The position numbers were made by a program, and so were the translations under genes. A DNA stretch of 64,000 nt, from assembly GCA_965262365.1 (NCBI GenBank), contig OZ253541.1, positions 4,774,001-4,838,000 on the forward strand, given 5' to 3'. The notes under the pieces were generated by a model. That model was not told the origin of the DNA and did no database searches. It worked only from the letters and a program-made list of their open reading frames with translations. The DNA comes from UBA6522 sp965262365. GTDB lineage: Bacteria > Pseudomonadota > Gammaproteobacteria > Steroidobacterales > Rariloculaceae. Positions within the stretch are counted from its first letter, which is position 1. The number at the start of each line of letters is the position of its first letter. This document shows positions 25,156 to 31,878 of this stretch, in pieces.

Positions 25156-25980
25156 ATGCACGCCAGGGCCCAACTGTCGTTCATCCAGGGCAACTCGCTT
25201 GCGCATCGGATGACGCCGTTCGCGAAACTGCTGCTGGTACTGAGCGTGTCGTTCGTTGCCATTTTCAATACCAACCTGTACGTCGGCGCAGCGTTGTTCG
25301 TGCTCTGTTTTTTCTTCGCAGCCTTCTTTTCCGGAGTGTCGCTGAGACAGTACTGGGCGCTGGGCAGGATCATCGTCCCCTTCATCCTGATCCTCGCGGT
25401 GGTGTTCCCGTTCTTTTACGGCGGCCAGGCCACCGTGGGGTCCGAAACCGTCGCGCTGCGCACGCCCGTCAAGGACCTGACTTGGGCAGCGCTGGGATTC
25501 GGGGCGCTCCTGGCGCTACGGTTTCTGGCCCTGGGAACGGCCGGTCTGGCCTTTGCGTTCACCACGCATCCCACCGACCTGGTGCAGAGCCTGTCGCGGC
25601 GCGGCTGGGACTATCGCCTGGTCCATGCGCCGGTGCTCGGGCTGATCCTGTTCCCGTCGTTTCTGCAATTGGGCCGGGAGATTTCAATCACACAACGCAT
25701 TCGGGATCTCGGCCAGGATACGAACTGGTTCAGGCGCAAGTGGATACGCATCCGACACCTGGCCTTCGCCATGCTGGTGCTTGGGTTGCGCAACGGCCAG
25801 ACACAGGCCATGGCCCTCGATATCCGCGGTTACGGCGCACACAAGAGCCGGACGTTCATGCGCGAGCTGCCACGGCACCGCGGCGGGGACATCTTCGCGT
25901 GGGCGTTTTTGGCGCTCTCGGTACTCTACCTGATCTACGAGTTCAACCCGGAAACCATGCAGTGGAACATCGGGCGCTGA
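25156..25980 (+). CDS. ECF transporter T (transmembrane) component
   Basis: 274 residues. Helices LLLVLSVSFVAIFNTNLYVG, AALFVLCFFFAAFFSG, IIVPFILILAVVFPFFYGG, LGFGALLALRFLALGTAGLA and WAFLALSVLYLIYEF, plus two long coupling helices with the Arg-Gly-type motifs typical of EcfT (THPTDLVQSLSRRGWDY; QAMALDIRGYGAHKSRT). It links the S component to the fused ATPase and transmits the energy of ATP hydrolysis. With the genes at 21607 and 22248 it completes a group I ECF importer. Confidence 0.88.
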   Translation: MHARAQLSFIQGNSLAHRMTPFAKLLLVLSVSFVAIFNTNLYVGAALFVLCFFFAAFFSGVSLRQYWALGRIIVPFILILAVVFPFFYGGQATVGSETVALRTPVKDLTWAALGFGALLALRFLALGTAGLAFAFTTHPTDLVQSLSRRGWDYRLVHAPVLGLILFPSFLQLGREISITQRIRDLGQDTNWFRRKWIRIRHLAFAMLVLGLRNGQTQAMALDIRGYGAHKSRTFMRELPRHRGGDIFAWAFLALSVLYLIYEFNPETMQWNIGR

Positions 25981-25997
25981 TCCGAATCCAGGAGCTG

Positions 25998-26696
25998 CTA
26001 GTACCGCAAGTCCAGCGCCTCGCACAGAAACGCCATGAAGGGTCTGGCGGCCGCGAAGTCCGCCGCGACCCGGTCCGCGAATCCGGCATTGGCAGCGACC
26101 TCGAAACCGAACTCCGTTACGGCGATAAAGTCCTTGCGCTTGAGATCCTCAACACGGGGATGCTCGGGCGGGTAGCCCCGCGGCGGTCGCTTGAGGCTGT
26201 CACCGGTCAGCTCGAAACGCCGGCGAAAGCCCTTGTCGTGGCGCGCCGCCTGCCAGGCGTCCGGTTTCTCGACAATCCGATCCCGGATCATGCCCAGTGG
26301 CCCCGACCCGGGGTGCCACATCCCGACCCCAAGGAAACACGAGTCGGGATCCATGTGGACGTACAAGCCAGGGGCGTGAACGTCCTTGCCGAGTTCATGG
26401 CGGAACTGGATTCCAATATTGGTCTTGTAGGGGGTCTTGTCGCGGGAGAAGCGGGTATCCCGGTATACGCGCATGAGCGAACCGCCCACTCGCCTGGGAA
26501 TGGCCGTGAAGTACGGTGACACGCGTTCCAGCCGCGGCCCCATGGCACTGATGAAGTCAAGGGCGGGCTCCAGCACCCACTGCTCGTAACGCTGCTTGTT
26601 CTCGTTGAACCAGGGACGATTGTTGTTGCGAGCCAGTTCGCCCAGAAACCGGACCGTTTCAGCGGGAAATCCGTCAAAGTCCGGATGGCCGGTCAC
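25998..26696 (-). CDS. DUF2461 (TIGR02453) family protein
   Basis: 232 residues, no signal peptide. The N-terminus FDGFPAETVRFLGELARNNN leads to RPWFNENKQRYE, and the middle has RVYRDTRFSRDKTPYKTNIG and GLYVHMDPDSCFLGVGMWHP, the defining segments of the TIGR02453 family. Its function is not known. It is convergent with the ECF T gene, whose stop is 17 bp away. Confidence 0.88.
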   Translation of the reverse strand: MTGHPDFDGFPAETVRFLGELARNNNRPWFNENKQRYEQWVLEPALDFISAMGPRLERVSPYFTAIPRRVGGSLMRVYRDTRFSRDKTPYKTNIGIQFRHELGKDVHAPGLYVHMDPDSCFLGVGMWHPGSGPLGMIRDRIVEKPDAWQAARHDKGFRRRFELTGDSLKRPPRGYPPEHPRVEDLKRKDFIAVTEFGFEVAANAGFADRVAADFAAARPFMAFLCEALDLRY

Positions 26697-26747
26697 AGCG
26701 CATCGTCCCGGGATGGATGCAAGCGAGAAGGGTGCACAGTCCGGGTA

Positions 26748-27230
26748 TCAGGGGTCTGGATTCAACACGGTGGGAACGATGGCTTGCCTGGCCTCGGCCC
26801 CGAAACGGATTCGAAACAGCTCGATGTAGCCCGTGCGCTCTTCCTGCTTGCTGAGTTGAAAGAGGTCCGGCCAGCGGTCGGCCATTTCGGGATCGTAGAG
26901 CGGCAGGTACCGCATGGCGACGCGGCTCTCCACCGGTTGCTCGAATCGTGCCCGCCAATTGGCGCCCAGATCGGGCAGCCGCCACTGTTCTCTGGCGACG
27001 ACGACGATCTCCTCCAGCACCTCCACACGGTCATCCGGTAGCTCCGCCAGGCTCGCCTGGCCGGGGGGGTCATCGAGAATTTGCGGCGGCAGCGGAGCAT
27101 CCTCCTGGGCAAGCGCAGCCGCGGTGCAAATCGTCGCGAACAGAAAAAGCGATAGATGCCATGCCTTGTCAGAGGGGCGCCTCGCCGGTCTCGATGCGAC
27201 GCGGGACTTTCTCCACGGGCTGCCAGGCAT
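26748..27230 (-). CDS. Secreted protein of unknown function, coupled to a solute-binding protein
   Basis: 160 residues from ATG 27230, one base after the stop of the solute-binding-protein gene. A basic N-region (MPGSPWRKSRVASRPARR) precedes the hydrophobic WHLSLFLFATICTAAALA and a cleavage site before QED. The mature part is acidic with EVLEEIVVVAREQWRLPD and ADRWPDLFQLSKQEERTGY. I recognise no domain. The tight spacing suggests it works with the binding protein. Confidence 0.6.
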   Translation of the reverse strand: MPGSPWRKSRVASRPARRPSDKAWHLSLFLFATICTAAALAQEDAPLPPQILDDPPGQASLAELPDDRVEVLEEIVVVAREQWRLPDLGANWRARFEQPVESRVAMRYLPLYDPEMADRWPDLFQLSKQEERTGYIELFRIRFGAEARQAIVPTVLNPDP

Positions 27231-27231
27231 C

Positions 27232-28032
27232 TCAGTTCCTCCACCTGAGGGTCTGGAACCAATAGCCGTGCAGCGTCGGCAACCACGTATCGGCTTCACG
27301 CGCCGTGATCCAGGCGTCGAGGAAGTTGACGAAGTCCGGGTCGCCCTTGGCCACCGCAAATCCGGCGGGTGTGGGCAGCAGCGGTTCAGGCACCGGCACG
27401 TCTACGACGGACGGGTTCTCGAGGGCCAGGAACGTGGGGATGGGTTCGTTATCGAGATAGGCGTCAACTTCGCCGGCGACCAGTGCGGAACTGGCGGTTT
27501 CGGCGTCCTCGTAGAGTTGCAGTTCCGCCCGGGGGAAAATCCTTCTGGCCAGTTCCTCGGCAGCGGACCCGGCAATGGCGGCGATCGTGTAGAAGGTGTC
27601 GTTGAGATCGTCGAGACTCGATACATCCGACGTGGTCTCGAGGTTGGTCGCAAGCGTCGTGCCGCTGGTTGCATACGGTCCGCTGAAGGCGACGTGAAGC
27701 GCCCGTTCCGGCGTAATGGAGAGGCCGGCGGCAATGATGTCGATTTCACCGGATTCAAGGCCGAGGATGATGCGATCCCACGGGTACAGGCTGAACTCGA
27801 CGTCCACGTTCATGTCCTCGGCCAGCTTTCTGGCGACGTCGATTTCAAATCCGGTGAGCTCACCGGACAGGTCACGCAGGGTCCACGGAGGAAACAGCGC
27901 CACCCCGACGCGCAGGGTGCCGTAATTCAGGACATCCTGGAGAGGCCGGGCCGCAGCCGGCGAGCCCATCAGTCCCGCCCCCAGCGCGAGGACCCCCAAC
28001 ATGCCCGCCCACATTCTCAAGCGATCACGCAC
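27232..28032 (-). CDS. Polar amino-acid-type ABC solute-binding protein (SBP_bac_3)
   Basis: 266 residues. Signal MWAGMLGVLALGAG..SPAAA, then the family-3 binding fold: LRVGVALFPPWTLRD, GFEIDVARKLAEDMNV, WDRIILGLESGEIDIIAAGL, TPERALHVAFSGPYA, VAGEVDAYLDN and PAGFAVAKGDPDFVNFLDAW. These are the ligand-clamp segments of glutamate/glutamine or polar amino acid binding proteins. No permease or ATPase gene is adjacent. I use GTG 28032, which adds a short basic start (VRDRLR) and keeps GGAAG upstream; ATG 28014 is an alternative. Confidence 0.83.
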   Translation of the reverse strand: MRDRLRMWAGMLGVLALGAGLMGSPAAARPLQDVLNYGTLRVGVALFPPWTLRDLSGELTGFEIDVARKLAEDMNVDVEFSLYPWDRIILGLESGEIDIIAAGLSITPERALHVAFSGPYATSGTTLATNLETTSDVSSLDDLNDTFYTIAAIAGSAAEELARRIFPRAELQLYEDAETASSALVAGEVDAYLDNEPIPTFLALENPSVVDVPVPEPLLPTPAGFAVAKGDPDFVNFLDAWITAREADTWLPTLHGYWFQTLRWRN

Positions 28033-28191
28033 CGGCGGTCTTCCCGCTACGCCGTCGGCTGAGTCGGGGCTTGCAGGGCGGTCGCGCGGCCGAAAATCTG
28101 GCAAGCTTGATGGGCACAATGAGTTCGCAGTGATCTTCTCCCTAATCCTAGCCTTTATTTCCCACCCACTTCTACCGTCCCGGACCGCACG

Positions 28192-28848
28192 ATGTCCCTT
28201 TCGCATACATGGAGTCTGACACCTGCAGAGGCACGGCGTCTCCAGGAGCAGTTGCGGAGCAGGGTCGTGCACGAAGACCTGGTTGCCGGCCCACCCGCTC
28301 TCGTCGCCGGGATCGACATCGGCTTTGAGCAGAACGGGGCGGTGACGCGGGCCGCGGCCGTCGTGCTGAGCTGCCCGGAACTTGAAGTCGTGGACACGGC
28401 CATCGCCCGGCGACCGACGCGGTTCCCCTATGTACCGGGACTTCTGTCGTTCCGGGAATGTCCGGCCGCCCTGGCCGCCCTGGATGGGCTGAGGGCATCG
28501 GCAGACGTGCTGGTTTGCGACGGACAGGGATACGCACACCCCCGCCGGTTCGGGCTGGCGTGCCATCTTGGCTTGCTGACGGGCGTGCCCAGCGTCGGTG
28601 TGGCCAAGTCGCGGTTGATCGGCGTGCACGACCCGGTACCGGACACGAAGGGCGCTTGGGTACCGCTGCGCGATGGCGGCGAAACGGTGGGGGCCGTGCT
28701 GCGAACTCGCACAGGGGTCAAACCTGTGTTCGTATCCGTTGGATACGGATTCACGCTGGCAACGGCCATCGAACTCGTGCTAAGCCTCGCGCCTCGCTAC
28801 CGGCTCCCGGAAACCACGCGCCACGCACACCGCCTGGCTTCCGGATAG
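28192..28848 (+). CDS. nfi: Endonuclease V (deoxyinosine 3'-endonuclease)
   Basis: 218 residues. The metal-binding residues are in place: Asp in LVAGIDIGFE, Glu in YVPGLLSFRE and Asp in VLVCDGQGYAHPRRFGLACH. SVGVAKSRLIG and PVFVSVGYGFTLATAIEL complete the family pattern. It cuts the second phosphodiester 3' of deoxyinosine in damaged DNA. It is transcribed away from the solute-binding gene (160 bp gap). Confidence 0.93.
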   Translation: MSLSHTWSLTPAEARRLQEQLRSRVVHEDLVAGPPALVAGIDIGFEQNGAVTRAAAVVLSCPELEVVDTAIARRPTRFPYVPGLLSFRECPAALAALDGLRASADVLVCDGQGYAHPRRFGLACHLGLLTGVPSVGVAKSRLIGVHDPVPDTKGAWVPLRDGGETVGAVLRTRTGVKPVFVSVGYGFTLATAIELVLSLAPRYRLPETTRHAHRLASG

Positions 28849-28893
28849 CCTCCATCGTTGGGCTTCGCGGGGCTCTTCCCGCGTGACGGCCAG

Positions 28894-29088
28894 CTAGCGT
28901 TCGGGTTCCGGCTCGGCGCCTGGTTCCCTTGGTTCTTCTGTGTCGCCCTCAGCCTCCCTGTCTGCCTTGGCCTCGTCCTTCAGCTCGCGTTTTGACTGCA
29001 TTCGCTCCGCGGACCTGGATTTGCGGTGCACACCCCCCTTGCGCAGCAGTGGCGAGCGGGCTACGGGATTTCGGGGTTTCCTGGCCAT
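28894..29088 (-). CDS. Small charged protein, basic N-half and acidic C-half
   Basis: 64 residues starting MARKPRNPVARSPLLRKGG, followed by VHRKSRSAERMQSKRELK and a Glu/Pro-rich tail. The opening (MARKxRNPxxRSPLLRKGGVH) is a pattern I remember from short conserved gammaproteobacterial proteins with no known function; the charge suggests nucleic acid or ribosome binding. The ATG at 29088 is chosen to match that pattern; a longer frame starting at 29139 is possible. Confidence 0.6.
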   Translation of the reverse strand: MARKPRNPVARSPLLRKGGVHRKSRSAERMQSKRELKDEAKADREAEGDTEEPREPGAEPEPER

Positions 29089-29201
29089 TGTTGACGCCGT
29101 TTGCCCCGCGCCGGGCGGTGGCATGGCGCCCACCATCATACCGCGCCGCCCAAGTCGTCAGGTATGATCCGCTGTACCTCCACTGACCCTGCAATCGGAC
29201 A

Positions 29202-30041
29202 ATGTCCACGATAGCTGCATTCGATCTGCCTGCCGCGCCGTCGCCAACGCGTGCCGCGGTCGCGAAGCCCGAGGGCAAGCTCGAAGCGAAGCTGCGCCGG
29301 CAGGTGGGCAAGGCCATCGCCGACTACGGGATGATCGACGACGGGGACCGAGTCATGGTCTGTGTCTCGGGCGGCAAGGATTCCTACACGCTGCTCGACA
29401 TGCTGCTGGCACTGCAACGGCGCGCACCCGTTAATTTTGACCTTGTCGCCGTCAACCTGGACCAGAAGCAGCCGGGGTTCCCCGAGGAGGTCCTTCCGCA
29501 GTACCTGGAAGCACTTGGCGTCGACTACCGGATCGTCGAGGAGGATACTTATTCGGTTGTGACCCGCGTGATCGCTGCCGGCAAGACCCTGTGCAGCCTG
29601 TGCTCACGCTTGCGGCGTGGAATCCTCTACCGGGTCGCGGACCAACTGGGCGCTACCAGGATCGCCCTGGGTCATCACCGCGAGGATGTCGTGGAGACGT
29701 TGTTTCTCAACATGTTCTACGGCGCCGCGCTGAAGGCGATGCCGCCGAAGCTCCTGAGCGACGATGGCAGGCACGTAGTGATACGCCCGCTCGTTTACTG
29801 CAGGGAAGGCGATATCCAGCGCTATGCGGAAGCACGGGAGTTTCCCATCATCCCGTGCAACCTGTGCGGCTCCCAGGAGAATCTGCGCCGCAAGCAGATC
29901 AAGGCGATGCTGGCCGCGTGGGAAATCGAGGATCCGGGCCGGACCGAACGATTGTTCCGCAGCCTGTGCAACGTCACCCTGTCCCATCTGGCGGATCCGG
30001 AGCGTTATGATTTTCGATCTCTTGCTAGCATAACCAACTGA
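29202..30041 (+). CDS. ttcA: tRNA 2-thiocytidine(32) synthetase TtcA
   Basis: 279 residues. PP-loop ATP pyrophosphatase with SGGKDSYTLLDMLLAL near residue 57, LDQKQPGFP, and the [4Fe-4S]-binding Cys pair in TLCSLCSRLRRG, with the third Cys in IIPCNLCGSQENLRR. GHHREDVVETLFLNMFYGA is the tRNA/adenylate segment. It thiolates C32 of certain tRNAs using a persulfide. Full length and intact. Confidence 0.95.
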   Translation: MSTIAAFDLPAAPSPTRAAVAKPEGKLEAKLRRQVGKAIADYGMIDDGDRVMVCVSGGKDSYTLLDMLLALQRRAPVNFDLVAVNLDQKQPGFPEEVLPQYLEALGVDYRIVEEDTYSVVTRVIAAGKTLCSLCSRLRRGILYRVADQLGATRIALGHHREDVVETLFLNMFYGAALKAMPPKLLSDDGRHVVIRPLVYCREGDIQRYAEAREFPIIPCNLCGSQENLRRKQIKAMLAAWEIEDPGRTERLFRSLCNVTLSHLADPERYDFRSLASITN

Positions 30042-30190
30042 ATTAATTTCAATTATAGGGGTCGTGCCGCCTTGTTTGTGCAGTGCCCGGGTTGGTTCCG
30101 CGAAGCGTTCGGATTCTGCCGACCCTCTGGAGATTGACGGACTGGTTCTGTGTTAGCGTGTCAGTTACACCTAGACTGGAGATCCGATCC

Positions 30191-30337
30191 GTGGCAAGAC
30201 GCAGCCCCCAGACACACGCGAAAAGGCAACGAGAGCAGGCCAAGTTAGAGAAACGTCGAGCAAAAGAAGCGAAGCGCGCGCTGAGAAAAGCGCAGAAGGC
30301 AGGCAAATCCGAGATTCCGCTCGAGGCGGAGGAATGA
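30191..30337 (+). CDS. 48-residue lysine/arginine-rich protein
   Basis: Starts at GTG 30191 and reads VARRSPQTHAKRQREQAKLE then a coiled, highly charged helix (KRRAKEAKRALRKAQKAGK) and an acidic end. The opening RxSPxTxxKRxREQAK recurs, as I recall, in small conserved bacterial proteins of unknown role, often near RNA-binding genes. Here an RRM-protein gene is 1.1 kb downstream. No ATG is available nearby in frame. Confidence 0.6.
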   Translation: MARRSPQTHAKRQREQAKLEKRRAKEAKRALRKAQKAGKSEIPLEAEE

Positions 30338-30358
30338 GAACCTGCGCGAAAGGACACC

Positions 30359-30426
30359 AGGAGCCTGCGCCGTAGGAAATCACGGCTGCAAATTCGCTCT
30401 CGCGATTTCCTACGGCGCAGGCTCCT
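30359..30426. repeat. Perfect 23-bp inverted repeat with 22-nt loop (REP-like)
   Basis: Left arm 30359-30381 (AGGAGCCTGCGC then CGTAGGAAATC) is the exact reverse complement of 30404-30426. The arms resemble REP-type sequences (GGAGCCTGCGCC). It sits 21 bp after the 48-residue gene and could act as a terminator or be a mobile palindrome. No second copy was noticed in the window. Confidence 0.9.
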
Positions 30427-30502
30427 AGCCGCCCGCGAACGACGAGGCTAGTCCCGTTGATTCCAGGTCATGACGTGCGGCGCTCCCGCCGCACCCTCGA
30501 CA

Positions 30503-31186
30503 TCAACTGGCGTCTACGCACTCGCCCGCCTGCCTGCGGTAGGGTCGGTTGCAGTCCCAATTGTCCCCGGCAATATTCAGGTGAGCGTTCCGGGGTACTA
30601 CGACAGCGATACATGCTTCCTCTGTCGCCCGATACCCCCGTTCGCATCTCCAGTCAGGTCCGTACGAGACCTCACGGAGGTAGCCATGCTCCGGTACTTC
30701 GATGGCAACACAATCGTCATTGATGGCTCGATAGCCGCGATCGCACGCCCAGCCCGTCCCGACGAACGATTCTGTCAGGTAACCGCCCTCAGGTACCGGA
30801 ATGGCAACGCACCGATCGTTCACCGCCCGATACCCACGGATGCATTTCCAACTGTCGCCGGAGTCATCCAGGTAGCCATTGGATGGGACTGCAATAGCCG
30901 CGCAGCTTTCCTCGATCCTTCGATATCCGTGACTGCACTCCCACCCGGGTCCGAACGAATAATTCGTTTGAAAGGCATTCGCAGGGATTTGGACAACCGC
31001 GCACGTCCCCTCTTGCTCTCGATAGCCTTGGTCACAGTCCCATCCGCTTCCGTATCCCTGGGCGGTGGCATTCGCGGGAACTTGCAGAGGGATGTCCTGG
31101 GCGAAAGCGATTCCACACAATGGCGAAACGATCGCCGAAAGAGTCAGGACGAAAGTAAAACGACCGCTGAGTTGTCTGATGCTAAT
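30503..31186 (-). CDS. Secreted Cys/Trp repeat protein with probable ATT start
   Basis: 227 residues if translation starts at the ATT at 31186. The mature protein consists of about seven repeats of roughly 27 residues with the pattern W-x-C-x-x-G-Y-R-x6-C-x-A-I-x-V-P-x-x-G/A-Y (for example DSWKCIRGYRAVNDRCVAI, TGWACDRGYRAINDDCVAI). Each unit has one Cys pair, suggesting a chain of small disulfide or metal-bound modules. A frame without ATG, GTG or TTG before residue 23 encodes a full signal peptide (FTFVLTLSAIVSPLCGIAFA). AAGGA lies 6 nt before ATT. If the TTG at 31120 were used, the signal peptide would be lost. Function unknown. Confidence 0.65.
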   Translation of the reverse strand: MSIRQLSGRFTFVLTLSAIVSPLCGIAFAQDIPLQVPANATAQGYGSGWDCDQGYREQEGTCAVVQIPANAFQTNYSFGPGWECSHGYRRIEESCAAIAVPSNGYLDDSGDSWKCIRGYRAVNDRCVAIPVPEGGYLTESFVGTGWACDRGYRAINDDCVAIEVPEHGYLREVSYGPDWRCERGYRATEEACIAVVVPRNAHLNIAGDNWDCNRPYRRQAGECVDAS

Positions 31187-31477
31187 GATGGTTCCTTGGC
31201 GGTATGGTCAGCGGCACGGAGATGTCGATTGCAGTGTGTGGGTGCGGGACAGTTTACTCTCTTTTCCTGGGCCGGACTTGCCAACATGCGTCACATATGT
31301 ATGCGAGGCATCGGTTCGATCGGACGTCGAGCCCACAAATCCTGAGGCCCCGCCCGGTGCCGAAACACAGGGAGCAATTTGAGTTTAGTTGAAGTAGAAT
31401 CGCCCCCCACCGTCAATTGAGTCTCGGGCACTCCGCTCTGATCCTCCGTTAGCGGCACTCAGCCAACAGGAGGCATC
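31187..31477. promoter_or_regulatory. Divergent region upstream of the RRM protein gene
   Basis: 291 bp between the Cys/Trp repeat gene and the RRM protein. No further gene is apparent. AGGAGG (about 31469-31474) is the strong ribosome binding site of the RRM gene. Cold-responsive leaders are common before such genes, but I cannot show one here. Confidence 0.4.
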
Positions 31478-31783
31478 ATGAGTAGAAAACTTTACGTAGG
31501 AAACTTGCCGTTCTCGGCGACCGAGCAATCTATTTTGACCAAATTCGCTGCCTGCGGCACGGTCGAATCCGTGAAGCTCATCACAGATCGCGATACGGGT
31601 CGCAGCAAGGGCTTTGGCTTCATCGAGATGGGCACCGAATCCGAGGCTCGCGCAGCGATCGAGACCCTCAACAACACTGACTTCGATGGTCGGCCGTTAA
31701 GAGTCAACGAAGCAAAGCCCCAGAAAAAGAGGGGCGCTGGTGGCGGTGGCGGTGGCGGATACGGCGGCGGAGGTCGCTGGTAG
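31478..31783 (+). CDS. RRM-domain RNA-binding protein with Gly-rich tail
   Basis: 101 residues. A single RNA recognition motif with RNP2 KLYVGNLPF (4-12) and RNP1 KGFGFIEM (about 45-52), then a basic segment (AKPQKKRGAG) and a Gly/Tyr tail ending GGGGRW. This is the bacterial glycine-rich RRM family (similar to cyanobacterial Rbp proteins), single-stranded RNA binders often induced by cold. Strong AGGAGG is present. Confidence 0.93.
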   Translation: MSRKLYVGNLPFSATEQSILTKFAACGTVESVKLITDRDTGRSKGFGFIEMGTESEARAAIETLNNTDFDGRPLRVNEAKPQKKRGAGGGGGGGYGGGGRW

Positions 31784-31808
31784 TCACTGGTCATACTCCG
31801 TAGATATC

Positions 31809-31848
31809 CGGCCTTGCAACGCGCCACAGTGTGGGGCGCGCAAGGCCG
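31809..31848. terminator. Stem-loop between convergent RRM and TonB-receptor genes
   Basis: CGGCCTTG pairs with CAAGGCCG and, after a 3-nt bulge, CGCGCC pairs with GGCGCG around the loop ACAGTGTGG. The structure lies between two converging genes and may stop transcription in both directions, although no T-run is present. Confidence 0.55.
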
Positions 31849-31878
31849 ACGGCACAATACCCGTACCTGGTTCTGCCG

